Assembly (NCBI GenBank): GCA_013180625.2
Contig: SNVD02012254.1
Span: 62,001-126,000, forward strand
Length of the DNA: 64,000 nt
Origin: Boswellia sacra
Taxonomy: Eukaryota; Streptophyta; Magnoliopsida; Sapindales; Burseraceae
Direction: 5' to 3'
This document shows, piece after piece, positions 1-11,990 of the stretch. Made by a program: the position numbers and the translations under genes. Numbering within the stretch: the first letter of the stretch is position 1; each line of letters begins with the position of its first letter. The notes beneath the pieces are model-generated. The model was not told the DNA's origin, ran no database searches, and saw only the letters and a list, made by a program, of their open reading frames with translations.

Positions 1-2276
1 GAATATACAGTAATAAACAATAACAATAGAATTCAGTCCACAGTATGAAACTGTCCATTTCTAACTACACAAGCATTAGCTAACTCGTTAAAGAAAGAAT
101 GCCCCAGAGTTCACTTCGGTTACATTTGAGCTCCCGCACCAATTTTCTTTCTAGACCTCTGTAGGTCGATTCAACCTCACATAAGTGAGTTCACATTTCT
201 CTACTCATCGCTTTTTCATGTACAATCACATTCACATAATGAGGAAGCTTTCACAGTATCAGTTACAGTCACCTAGGGGTAAAGACTCTCTAATCAAGGT
301 AGGACTTTTCATTTCACAGTCAGTTCCCATATAATAGCTCAAGGCTAGTCTGACAATCCGGGTGATACCGGGCCCATGCTACCGAATCTCGTCTAGAGAA
401 ACACATGGTCCAGACCTCCCCTCAAGCCATGGAAGTACGGAATGCTCAAGGCTAGTCTGACAATTCGGGTGATACCGGGCCCATGCTACCAAATCTCGTC
501 TAGAGAAACACATGGTCCAGACCTCCCCTTAAGCCATGGAACAGTATAAAACAGTACAAATACATTTAGATACCTACACTTGAAATAGCTCGAGGCTAGT
601 CTGACAATCCGGGTGATACCGGGCCCATGCTACCAAATCTTGTTTAGAGAAACACATGGTCCAGACCTCTCCTCAAGCTATGAGAGCTAAACTTCCTAGG
701 TCTTGGCATGCCAATCATGTTTCACCATTCACAATCAGTCACACATAAAAGAAGTTTGATATCAACCTTCTAGAACAGTCACAATATCTCACATTCGAGC
801 ATCAAAGTGCTAGCAATTAACAATGTTACAATCTACAAAATTATATACATACAGTACACAATTTATTGTGGCCTCAGAATAGTTAGCTTACTTACCTCGT
901 ATAGGTACTTTTCGATGCTTGTGATTGACCTAAAAATAAAATAAAAATCTCTTTTTAGGTTACCATACACTTGTAAAACATTTCCCCTTTTTGGCTCTAT
1001 TTCTATACTTACTTTGACAAACAATTTATAACAACACTTGTCTACTTTCAAAATTCACACAATTGGGTAGACATTTTTAACACACATACCTCTTGTCTCT
1101 ATAAAATTTTTAGAGCAAATTGGGGTCATTAGGTCACTCAAAATAATCAAATTCATTACCTTAACAATTCTGCCACTGCATTCACTTCACTGAGCACTAT
1201 CAACTTAAAAATTTGTAGGAATTTCAATCCTACTTAAATGGCTACACAAAATTTACAGCCTGGTATATAACATATATATATATACCTCCATACCAAAAAT
1301 CAGGGCTTTTCAAGGTGTTTAACCCATTCAAATCCATTTATTTCTAACTGCCTTATTTTGGAAACAAAAAATTCCAGTTTTAGCAAGCCAAATTTAAAAA
1401 TCTTTAACAATTCACAAAGAGCTTTAATCTCAGTGAAAATTTACAGTCTCACATATGACACATAAAAGGACTTTCATACCAAAAATCAGGTAATTCTATA
1501 AAGATTTAGACCTTCAACTAAAATCGTCTTCCCCTACTCTGTTCTAAGACAGGGGAAATGTGCAATACCATACCAGAAATTCAAAAATTCACTACAAATC
1601 ACCTACTTCGAATTTTTGAGTGAATCCAATTGCTATACACTCTGGACATGTCTATTTTCATCCATAAAAATTTTAGAACAAGAAAATGTCCCACTGATTT
1701 TTGGTAATTTTCGAAACATGCACTGCTCAGTGTAACAAAATTTCCAGGATTTGAACTGAACTCTCAATTCTAGCTTATATCTTCATCCTCTTGCTTAGAT
1801 ACATTCAAAACTCATTCAAATTCATGTTTCCACATAAATTTCTAGCAGCACAAACAACAATTCACATACTCAAATCACAACCCAAAAATTTTCTTGCAAA
1901 CACACACACTAAGACAAGAATTTTAAGGAAAAAGGGTCAGTTCTTACCACTTCTTTCTTCCTTCTCCCTCCTTTTTTCTTCCTTGATTCCTTGATGAGTT
2001 GTGTGAAAATTTTTTGATAGTATATAGGGCTGGGAACGTGTAAGCAAGGAAAGAAATGAAAGAGTTCTAGATGTCTTCCCATTTATAGACAAATATTATG
2101 CCAAATTTTTATTTAGTCTATCTCTCCTCTTTTATTACCATTAAATCCAATACTCTTTTCATTAAGCCCCTCATTCTTTCATTTATTACATTACAATTCA
2201 AATACATTACATATACATTAATACATATGTAACCATAATACATGATATAATGTACACTACAAGATTTAGGATATTA
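1..2276 (-). mobile_element. Probable LTR-retrotransposon piece (right boundary only)
   Basis: No convincing coding sequence is seen here. The right edge at 2276 abuts a subtilase exon remnant abruptly. Read on the minus strand the edge starts TGTAATATCC, a form typical of plant Ty3/gypsy-type LTR starts. A TATA-like stretch (ccctatatac on the minus strand, near 2020) and long A/T tracts fit an LTR or leader. The other end lies outside the window, so the target duplication cannot be tested. The element assignment is inference; the abrupt loss of subtilase homology at 2276 is seen directly. Confidence 0.4.
337..683. repeat. Three-copy repeat of about 95 bp
   Basis: Three near-identical copies start at about 337, 444 and 588. 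Each begins gctcaaggctagtctgac and ends near ccagacctcccctcaagcc. The first two are 107 bp apart. The third is offset by a 45-bp insertion of unrelated sequence. Each copy contains the GC-rich core gataccgggcccatgctacc, unlike the AT-rich surroundings. The array is probably internal to the retroelement piece that covers this end of the window. Confidence 0.8.
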
Positions 2277-2535
2277 CAGAGTACAAATTGCAATCATTAC
2301 CTGTTGTCATTAGAGCAGACTTAATAGCAGCAGAAGATCATGTAGGGTGGAATGACTTAATGTAGGCTGTTACAACCCAGTTGCATGTGGGCAAGCCATG
2401 AATGTGCCAGAAATTATATTGTAGGGGGCTCTTCTCTTATCACCTTCTTATTCTGACACAGCTGTAGCCAGCAACCATGCACCGAAAATATCCACTGCTG
2501 TAGCCGTGAGGTCAGGCTGTAGCTGCATAACCCAG

Positions 2536-2891
2536 TGTTGGGGATGCAATGCAAACTCAGAACAGAATTTGGGAGAAAAATGACTTGTATTAACAGAGAA
2601 AATTAATGTACAAGAATTACACAAAAACTCCCCTAAATTTCCTGGAGCTCAACAAGGCTCTCTAACACTCAGAACTCTCTGGTTCTGGAACCTGGACTCT
2701 CTCTGGAATCTCTCTAATACATAATCAAGGCAGAATTCGTCCCATATTTATAGGAAAAATTCTGCATACAATTTCAAAGGGTTGGCCACCTACCATTGAC
2801 TTACCTCCAATGGAGGTGCCTAACCTTGACTATTAATCTAATCACATGGGAGGGATTCTGGAAGGCTCATGCATCATGTATGAGCTCATCA
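2536..2891 (-). repeat. Copia-1 3' LTR
   Basis: This 356-bp terminal repeat starts tgttggggatgcaatg and ends gagctcatca on the plus strand. It is 67 bp longer than the partner LTR. The extra sequence is one block of about 48 bp and one of about 20 bp, each bounded by short direct repeats. The partner therefore probably lost these blocks after insertion. Confidence 0.93.
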
Positions 2892-2937
2892 ATTCTCCCC
2901 CTCCATCCCATGTGAAAGGGAGAAACAACAAAAGTAG

Positions 2938-5900
2938 TTAGACAGCTTCTAATCCAACTATGTCTCTGCATAGTTCTAGCTTGTCTCTGGTGACCATTTT
3001 TGTTAACATGTCGGCTGGATTCTTTTTAGTATGGATCTTCACTAGTTTCAACAGTTGCTTGTCCATCACCTCGCGTATCCAATGATAGCGAATGTCAATA
3101 TGCTTTGTTCGAGAATGGTACACTGAATTCTTGCTCAAATCCAGAGCACTTTGACTATCACAGTGTACTTTGTACTCCTTTTGCTCGATCCCAAGTTCTT
3201 GGAGAAACCGCTTCAACCACAACATTTCTTTTCCAGCTTCCGCTGCGGCAATGTATTCTGCCTCTGTCGTGGATAGCGCAACACACTTCTGTAGTCTTGA
3301 CTGCCATGACACAGCTCCCCCTGCAAAAGTGTAAACAAAACCTGATGTAGATTTCCTACTGTCAGGATCTCCGGCCATATCTGAATCTGTATAGCCTTCC
3401 AAGATTGGATCAGCTCCCCCGTAACACAAGCATATCTTCGAAGTACCTTTAAGGTATCTGAGAATCCACTTGACTGCCTCCCAATATTCTTTCCTTGGGT
3501 TGGAAAGAAATCTGCTCACGACTCCTACGTCATGAGCAATATCCGGCCTTATACATACCATGGCATATATCAAACTTCCTACAGCAGAAGAATAGGGCAC
3601 CGACGCCATGTCCTCTATCTCTTTCTTGGATGAGGGACATGATCTCTTGCTCAGCTTGAAGTGATTAGCCAGTGGTACACTAACTGGCTTAGCACTATCC
3701 ATGTTGAACCTTTGGATCACACGTTCAACATATTTCTCTTGAGACAGCCATAATTTCTTTTGTTTTCTGTCTCGACGAATGTGCATCCCCAAGATTTGCT
3801 GAGCTGGTCCCAAGTCCTTCATATCGAAGGTTTTTGAAAGTTCCTTCTTCAGCTGCTTTATTTTTGTTGCATCCTTCCCGACGATCAACATGTCGTCCAC
3901 ATATAACATGAGTGCAACAAAGTCTCCACCTGGAAGTTTCTGAAAGTAGACACATTGGTCTGCAGCGGTTCTTTTGTACCCATGACTCACCATGAAGGAG
4001 TCAAACTTCTTGTACCATTGCCTTGGTGCTTGTTTGAGAACATACAAGCTCTTTTTGAGCTTGCACACGAGGTTTTCTTTTCCTTGAACCTCGAATCCTT
4101 CTGGCTGCTCCATGTAGATTTCTTCATACAAGTCTCCATGAAGAAATGCTGTCTTCACATCCATCTGTTCAAGCTCCAAATCAAGATTTGCGATCAATCC
4201 GAGGATGACGTGGATTGAGGACATTTTTACTACCGGTGAAAAGATCTCGTCAGAGTCAATTCCTTTCTGCTGAAGGAATCCTTTTATCACCAATTGGGCT
4301 TTGTGCTTCATCACCTTTCCTGTTCCATCTTTCTTGAGCTTGAATACCCACTTGTTCTTCAGTGCATTCTTTCCATCTGGGAGCTCCACCAGTTTATAAG
4401 TTTTGTTCTTCTCAAGAGAATTCATCTCATCTCGCATTGCATGCAGCCATCGTTCTTTGTCTGGATGAGATAAAGCTTCATGAAAGCTTTCTGGCTCCCC
4501 CTCATTAGTAAGCAGTGTATACTCTGATTCCGGATATCTCCTCGACGGAATCCGACCTCGCTCAGATCGTTGTAGCTGAGGTTCTTCATTTCCAGGAGGT
4601 ACGGCAGCTTTAATAGGTGATTGTGGCTCCCCCTGCTCATCAATCTCTTCATTTTCCTCCTCCTGATCTGCTTCTGGAATTTCTTCTGGTACTTCATCAT
4701 TTCTTGTGGCATTTGGTGTTGAATCTGTAACAATATCTGGGGCACTGCTAGTGGGATTTTTAGATATTGTTGTCTTTTTAGCGTCTTCATATGTTTGGTC
4801 TTCATGAAATACGACATCTCTACTCCGGATGGCTTTCTTTTCTTTGGGATCCCATAATCTGTATTTGAATTCTTCATCTCCATAACCGATGAAGATACAT
4901 GGAACAGTTCTTGCATCGAGCTTCTGTCTGAGCTCCTTGGATACATGTACGAAGGCTAAACAACCAAACACTTTTAAATGATTATAGGAGGGCTTTTTAT
5001 TTGACCATACCTTTTTTGGAACCTCAAAGTTCAGTGGTACCGGTGGTGCTCTGTTGATTAAGTAACAGGCGGTGTGACCTGCCTCCCCCCAGAATGGCTT
5101 GGGTAACTTAGCCAATCTGAGCATGCTTCTGACTCTTTCCATGATGGTTCGATTCATCCTCTCGGCCACTCCATTGTGTTGTGGTGTGCGTGGGACCGTT
5201 CTTTCATGTCGAATGTCATATCTCCGATAGTAAGCATTGAACTCTCTGGAGGTATACTCGCCTCCGTTATCTGATCGAAGGCATTTTAATTTCTTACCCG
5301 TTTCACGTTCTACCATGGCGTGAAACTCCTTGAACTTCTCCAAAACTTCATCTTTCATTCTGAGGAAATACACCCACACTTTCCGAGAGGCATCATCAAT
5401 GAAGGTCAAGAAATACCTTTTACCACCTAGACTTTCCATTTCGAGAGGTCCGCATACATCACTGTGTACTAGCTCCAACAACTTTGATTTCTTCACTGAT
5501 GAGGAGCTGAATGACACCCTCCGTTGTTTTTCGTATAAACAATAGTCACAAGGATGAGATGCTGCATCCTTGGAAACAGTGATCAGCTTCTTTTTCTGAA
5601 GAGTTGATAAACCCTTCTCACCTATGTGACCGAGCCTTTTATGCCACAAATCTAGAGGTACCATGTGTTCTGCTACATGAAGGCTCTCTCCGTTTATCTG
5701 TACATGAGTCCTGTAAAGATTATCATATAATTTATCTCGAGCAACCACCATGACCCCTTTCAACATCTTCCATGTACCATTAGTGAAGCAGCTCTCATAA
5801 CCTTGCTGATCAAAGCTTTTACCGAGAGCAAGTTGAGTCAAAGATCTCGCACATGACGAACGTCCTTCAAAGTTATTTTGCATCCGACGTTCGTTTGGAA

Positions 5901-6928
5901 TTGAATATCACCAATTCCCATGATTTTGGCGGTGCTGTTGTTTCCCATCTTCACTATCCCAAAGTCTCCTGCTTTGTACGTGGTGAAGATCTCTCTGCAA
6001 GGAGTGACGTGGCAGGAAGCTGCTGTGTCAATTACCATTCTACTCCTTGGTCTGCTGTGTGGAAGCACGTCTCTTCTGCACAGATGGTCACATCTTCTAC
6101 CACTGTAACTCGTGGCTCGTCGCTACTTTATGCTTGTGAACTCTCCTGGTTCTGCTTCTGAAGACTGTGACAATTTTTCTTCATGTGACCCTTTTTACCA
6201 CAGTGATAGCATTTGTAGGTGGGTTTCCGCCCATCTGTTGATCTGCCCCTTCTATTTGTCGATCTGTCTCTGCTTTTGCTTCTACCTCTTCTCCAGTCTT
6301 CACCTCGAGACTGTCTTCCTCGATTCTCCATGATGTAGGCTTTATCTTGACTGGCGCCTGTATCTTTTCTTCTCACCTCCTCGTTCATCAAGGCATCCTT
6401 AACCATTGATAAGGTAAGTTTGCCTCCGGGTGCTGAATTACTGATGGAGACCACTAACGTCTCCCATGAATCTGGAAGGGAACTGAGAAGTAGAAGTGCT
6501 TGTTCTTCGTCTCCAAGCTGTAACTCGACTGCTGTCAACTGATTCACCAAGTTCTGGAACTCACTTGTATGTTCTGCTACAGGAGTTCTGCTCTGCAACT
6601 TCAAGTTTACAAGCCGTCTCATCAGGATGGCTTTGTTCCGTGCTGACTTAGCTTGATACATACTCTCTAATTTTTTTCATAGAGTATATGCATATGTTTC
6701 TTTGGCTACATGGTGGAAGATACTATGATCGATCCATTGTCTGATCTGACCGATGCATTTTCTGTTAATTTTCTTCCACTCTGCCTCTTTTTCTGTCTCA
6801 GGTCTCTGCCCTTCAAATTCTATAGGGTCATATAGATCCTTACAACTAAGGAGATCCTCCATCCTGGGCCTCTATAGTGTGTAATTGGTAGCAGTCAATT
6901 TAATCATGGCTCCGGATGATTCTTCCAT
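2938..6928 (-). pseudogene. Copia-1 gag-pol (disrupted gag and protease, open integrase-RT-RNase H)
   Basis: Gag starts at 6928. It has a TAG stop at a Trp position (6872-6874), a TGA stop at another Trp position (6677-6679), a CCHC zinc knuckle (CYHCGKKGHMKKNC, near 6190) and a TAA stop at 6128-6130. A 1-base loss near 6036 precedes the protease motif DTAAS. A TGA stop (5838-5840) and a frameshift near 5826 follow. From 5883 to 2938 a 981-codon frame stays open. It carries the integrase HHCC zinc domain (H..H..CDYC), the DDE core (HSDVCGP, SDNGGEY, NGVAERMNRT), the RT core (LYVDDML) and RNase H (TDSDMAGD, STTEAEY). The C-terminal half could still be translated only from a downstream start. 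Confidence 0.93.
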
Positions 6929-7257
6929 TTTAGAATAATTATATCACTGAAATGGAAATTGAATTTCAAAAATCCGAGCCCACCGTTACGTCCGGAACTG
7001 TAGAAAATGGTGGAATAGCTTCTTCCGGGGCTCAAAAATTCTTTTTATGCAATAAATACTAAGCTTGGAAATTCTAAGGACTAAACTAAAATTTTTTAAG
7101 GGCTAAACTGCAATTTCAGAAAACTAAAGGGGGTATCATGTTATTCACCAGAACTATAGGGGCCAAACTGATATTTTCTAAGGACTGAAATGTAAATTTC
7201 AGAAATTCAGGGGGGTGATAAATTACTCGAAAATATAGGGGCCAAAATGAAATTTTC

Positions 7258-7405
7258 CTGATGACGTGGCAGATGGGGTCCACCTTGATGACGTGGCTCT
7301 AACGTGGCGACACGTGGCCGATGATGTGGACTTGCTGACGTGGCTGTGCTGATGTGGCAAAAGTGCGCTTACGTGGCGGATGACGTGGCGCTAACGTGGG
7401 TCGTC
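7258..7405. promoter_or_regulatory. Cluster of ACGTGGC/TGACGTGGC motifs in the Copia-1 leader
   Basis: Within about 150 bp at least seven copies of (T/A/C)ACGTGGC occur, including tgacgtggc several times and cacgtggc once, with degenerate gatgtggc copies between. These match ACGT-core bZIP sites (G-box/C-box hybrids; TGACG motifs). The cluster lies in the untranslated leader between the 5' LTR and gag, upstream of a GC-rich stretch (7400-7520). A regulatory role is inference; the clustering is seen directly. Confidence 0.55.
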
Positions 7406-7665
7406 TTCTTCCTTGAGACGCGCGTGTGGCGCGTGAGGCAAGTGAGGACCACTCGCAGTGCAGATGGTCGGCGCGTGCGGCGTCTCTGGTTATCGTCTCG
7501 CTCGCCGAAAAATTGCAGAATGATCAGCACGACGTCACGAACATACTGGACACTTCAAATTCGAAATTCGAACACTTTCCGAAAAATCGAAATTTTCCAG
7601 AAACAGGGGACGAATTTTCTCTGAATTTTTTTCTCTCTGTTCTGACGTTCCAGGAGCTCAACGAG

Positions 7666-7677
7666 GCTCTGATACCA
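7666..7677 (-). other. Copia-1 primer-binding site
   Basis: The minus strand reads TGGTATCAGAGC, the usual plant site complementary to the 3' end of initiator Met-tRNA. It is two bases inside the 5' LTR boundary at 7680. It fixes the element's orientation. Confidence 0.93.
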
Positions 7678-7679
7678 CT

Positions 7680-7968
7680 TGTTGGGGATGCAATGCAAAC
7701 TCAGAACAGAATTTGGGAGAAAAATGACTTGTATTAACAGAGAAAATTAATGTACGAGAATTATACAAAAACTCTCTGGTTCTGGAACCGGACTCTCTCT
7801 GGAATCTCTCTAATACATAATTAAGGCAGAATTCGTCTCATATTTATAGGAAAAATTTTGCATATAATTTCAAAGGGTTGGCCACCTACCATTGACTTAC
7901 CTCCAATGGAGGTGCCTAATCTTGACTATTAATTTAATCACATGGGAGAGATTCTGGAAGGCTCATCA
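7680..7968 (-). repeat. Copia-1 5' LTR
   Basis: This 289-bp terminal repeat starts tgttggggatgc and ends aaggctcatca. It is followed directly by the CCCAG target duplication. It is nearly identical to the left LTR apart from two deletions and scattered changes, mostly C/T or G/A. Confidence 0.93.
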
Positions 7969-8833
7969 CCCAGGAAATCAATATTAAGTAACAAATAGGG
8001 GCACGAAATAAATAGCGAAAATATCCACTGCTGGGGCCGTGAGATCAGGCTGCAGCTGCACAACCCAGGAAGTCAATATTATGTAACAAATAGGGGCACG
8101 AAATAAATTGGAGAGAGTTGTTCAATTCATATAAACCTTTAGCTCGCGTCATACTATCAGCTGCTCCTGCAATTGATGCAGCCTCTCCGCTGTTCAACTC
8201 ATCACATAGAACAATTTTTCCCCTTACCAAGGTCTCGTTCAAGCTACCTAGCGTGCAGTACCTGTATTTAGTGATAATTCTTGTTGCAATTAGGACATTT
8301 TTCAATTATATGCTAACCATTAAGCTGGTAAAGATAACATTTTGGAAAATTCACATTCAAAATTTATATTTTCAGGTTACCTTAAGTGCGACCCATCAGA
8401 GCCTCCCGTGGTGTTTGGAACATCCGCTCCATAGATGAGAGGGTACAACTTTCGCCTGAAGTCAGCAGAATCTATGGAAATCCCTAAATGTAAATAAAAT
8501 GTTGAAGGTAAGCTTTGATAAGATGACTTTCATTAAACATAACATGGTTCTTAAGCATGATGTAAATTGGAGAGAAACAATTTCACCTACCTCATAAAGC
8601 CACCGCTACGCAACTTCACATTTGTCATAAACTGCCTGTGAATGGTGCTAGCTGCCACAGAGAGAGGCCAAGGAGAAGCATTTGCGACCGATGCAATCAG
8701 GATCCGAAATATCGGCAGAATTTGATGTTAATATACACATTTCTCATTGCATGGAAAGCTCCAATGGCAATTGGATCTTCAACGTAATCCAGAGCTTCAG
8801 AGCCCCCTACTGAAATAGAGACTATATATGTCA

Positions 8834-9061
<228 letters not shown>

Positions 9062-9957
9062 CTAGTTGTCCAAATTTCCATCGGCTCTGAAGTATTTAGC
9101 TCTAATAATTTTGCTGAAAGGAGTTGCATAATATTTGTCAGAATGTCTGAAGTCTCGCGAACTTGAATATATATTACGTTTAAGATGATGGTTAATAAAA
9201 TGTATCTGTTACAAGTGAAATTGGATGACTCTTGGCAAATGCCCTTCCATCTTTTAGGAGGCGGACGAAAGTTTTCGTCTCCAAAACTTTCAGCCTTTGG
9301 CTAAATCCCAGTGACAAGCATTCATACAATGATGTCACTTCCAGTCGTTGCTCTTTTCGCATTCTGAGGGAAGCCCATGAAGTCCCATTACCTTGTTGCG
9401 TAGAGTTGTTTCTTTCTGGTAGGGAACGCTGGAACTACCTCTTTCATGCCTGAAAATCCAGTGTTACTTCGTCATAATACAGAAATTCGAAGGATTTGTG
9501 ATCCACGCCAATGAAGGATCTCAATGTAATAATGCTCTGAAAATAAAAATGCAACAACCTTTTAGCTTCTGCGCTCCTCCTGAGTCAGCCTGGCAACAAA
9601 CCCACTGACGCTCTTTTTGTAGCTGTAGAGCAAATGGTCTGACACAACACTGCTTAAGACAATTAGTAAGTAAAGTTAACCACAGTAAATCTCAACCTGC
9701 ATTGGCGTTAATGGTATGAAGACGCACTCTGTGACTGTGGTGGTGATGATTCAGTTATGCTTTATAACACTCGCATCGATTAGAATTTAATTAACTACGC
9801 ATATTCTAGGTTTCTAAATTAAGTACTACTCAATTAAGGTTTAAATAATGCAGAAAACCTTCCATCACTTCTTGTATCTTGCTAGTGTGCAAGGCTGATG
9901 CCTGCAGAGATTTCACCCTTCTGATGGTCGCTCACGTACACGATATCGTCCTTCACC

Positions 9958-11970
9958 CGCAAAATGAGAATATTATTTATGGGAAAATGTTATTGATAAT
10001 CTTAAACTCAGGTTGACCATAGAGATGATCCTAAGGTTTATTTAAATATTAAAGATAACCCCACCATTAACTGAAGCAGGTTAAAATTAATGACAAAAGA
10101 GGGAAAGTTAGAAAAAACCATCTCTCATCATTTTAAAATATCCTTTAAATCACACCCACCACAAATTCCTAAAAATTATGAACAAAATAAATAAAATCAC
10201 AAAATTTTAAAACTAAACAAAAGTTAACTAAAAAATAAAAATTAAAATAAATTAAAATCTCAAAATACCAAAAAAAAGTTTAAAAATTTATTATACCTCA
10301 ACAATGATTATTTGGTATTTAATAAAAATTAAATTTAATATAATTAAATTGAATCTCATAAATTCAACTGCAAACTAACAATAATCCAACGAAACAACGA
10401 AGATAGAAAAATAAAAAAAAATAGTTTTAAAACTAATAGAGATTTTAATTGAATTTAATGTTTAGTTTTTCTATAACTATCTTACCTCTCCCATATAACT
10501 GATTTTCCTATCTTGAAATCACATTTAAAGCACCTAGTCCCTAATAACACACTTCCAACTCATCGATAAGAATAATTTAATTTATCAAACTTTCAGCTTG
10601 GTTTAAAGCATGTACATGGACATGGATCACTTTTTTTTTTAATTTTTATTTTTAATCTATAAATAGAATAAATCCAAATTAATTTTAAATCTAAATAGAA
10701 TGAAAGGTTTTATTCTAAATAATATGATTGATCTACTCTTTTAATCCAATGATAAAAATACATGAAAAATAAATGATGATATAGCCTATAATTTTCATTT
10801 TTTCCTTAACTTTTTCTTTTTTAGGGGGTTTAGGTGACACTTTTCCTTTCCAAATAAAGGGTTCAAATGATATGATAAGGCAAAAAAAAAGAAAAAAAAA
10901 AGAGAGGAGTATATAAGTCTTTTTATTCTTTACCCCATGAACCAAACCCAATTTTGTTAAGTTAAACAGAATATTTTAACGGCAGAGTTATCTTCAATAT
11001 TTGATTAAATTTCAAAGTTATCTTTGATGGTAGGCTTCAGTTTAGGGTTATTGGTGACAATTACCCTATTATTCATGTACACCGATGAAATTTTTGTTAA
11101 ACATCACAAAGGACCCTGGGAGACCATTTCGAATTCAACCCAAAAAAAAGAAAAAGAAAAAGGGATATCGAGTTTCAGCCCAAATAACATAGGCCAGCTC
11201 TGGCCAATAATGGGCCACTACCCGGCCACATCTATTCACAAATATAAGCCATTGACACAGATATATTAAATGCACAAGCCCAGTTTACAACCACGACAAA
11301 GAAAGTCGATCAGCTGCGTCTGGGGGAGTTCTCATTAGCAACGCACGTTTCCATAGAAGTATTTATAGTTGGACTTCTAAGAGAAGTACGTTATCATATA
11401 TTCATACGTGTTTTTATAGAAAGAATTTCTGCGACTTCATAGACCTCAAAGTTATATTTTGCAAGTCATTTTGATATGTCACAAAAATGCACTAATAATC
11501 TTTTAAATAAGTTAAGAATTATAAACGGTAATTGATGTTTATTTGATAGTTATTATTCACTTATCAACTGTTAATATAATTATCATTTAGAATGAGGATA
11601 TCCTTAGTAATTACATACTTACAATCTATCTATAATCAATTCTTTATACAACTTAAGTTGACAAAATATTACTGGATGGATAAAAAAATAAAAATAAGTT
11701 AAGAGCGTTAAAAATAATTATCCATCTAATAATATTTTGTTAATTCAGGTTATAGAAATAGTTAGTTGTAAGTGGGTTATAAGTGTAGTATAATTTATTT
11801 ATTTTTCTAAATTATCTTTCAATCCCAAATAATATGTATTTAATATAAGTTTACCAAGTGGATGATGTCCTGATGTAATAAGTGATGCTATACAATATTA
11901 TAATTTTAATTTCATACCATATTATTTGAGATGCATGTGTATCACTACTCTTAGTCTGTCAGCACGGAAA
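9958..11970. other. Intron 1 of S1-psi, no gene
   Basis: This AT-rich stretch shows no coding signal. The part at 11180-11300 matches intron 1 of S2 (about 28870-29010; shared phrases around tgggccactacc/tgggccattacc). It is therefore an expanded, decayed intron. The 10040-11000 part is A/T-rich filler with poly-A and poly-T tracts. Confidence 0.6.
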
Positions 11971-11990
11971 CACATACCTTTCGATAATCA

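Larger units (their letters stand above)
2536..7968 (-). mobile_element. Copia-1, full-length Ty1/copia retrotransposon
   Basis: The element is 5433 bp with LTRs at 2536-2891 and 7680-7968, both TG...CA. It is flanked by the 5-bp target duplication CCCAG (2531-2535 and 7969-7973). Coding runs on the minus strand: gag, protease, integrase, reverse transcriptase, RNase H, the Ty1/copia order. The tRNA-iMet primer-binding site is at 7666-7677 next to the right (5') LTR. A polypurine tract lies just right of the left LTR (about 2892-2910). Gag and protease are broken by stops and frameshifts, so this copy is not autonomous. It inserted into the S1-psi protease remnant. Confidence 0.96.

Noticed and set aside
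337..683. Three repeats with spacers, superficially CRISPR-like
   Set aside because: The units are about 95 bp, spacers are unequal (12 and about 48 bp), and the context is a plant genome without cas genes.
3105..6333. Many plus-strand frames in this interval
   Set aside because: They are antisense shadows of Copia-1 pol.
7340..7737. Plus-strand frames of 94 and 103 codons
   Set aside because: They lie antisense to the Copia-1 leader and LTR and have no domain.
8118..8438. 106-codon plus-strand frame
   Set aside because: It is antisense to S1-psi exons 7 and 6.
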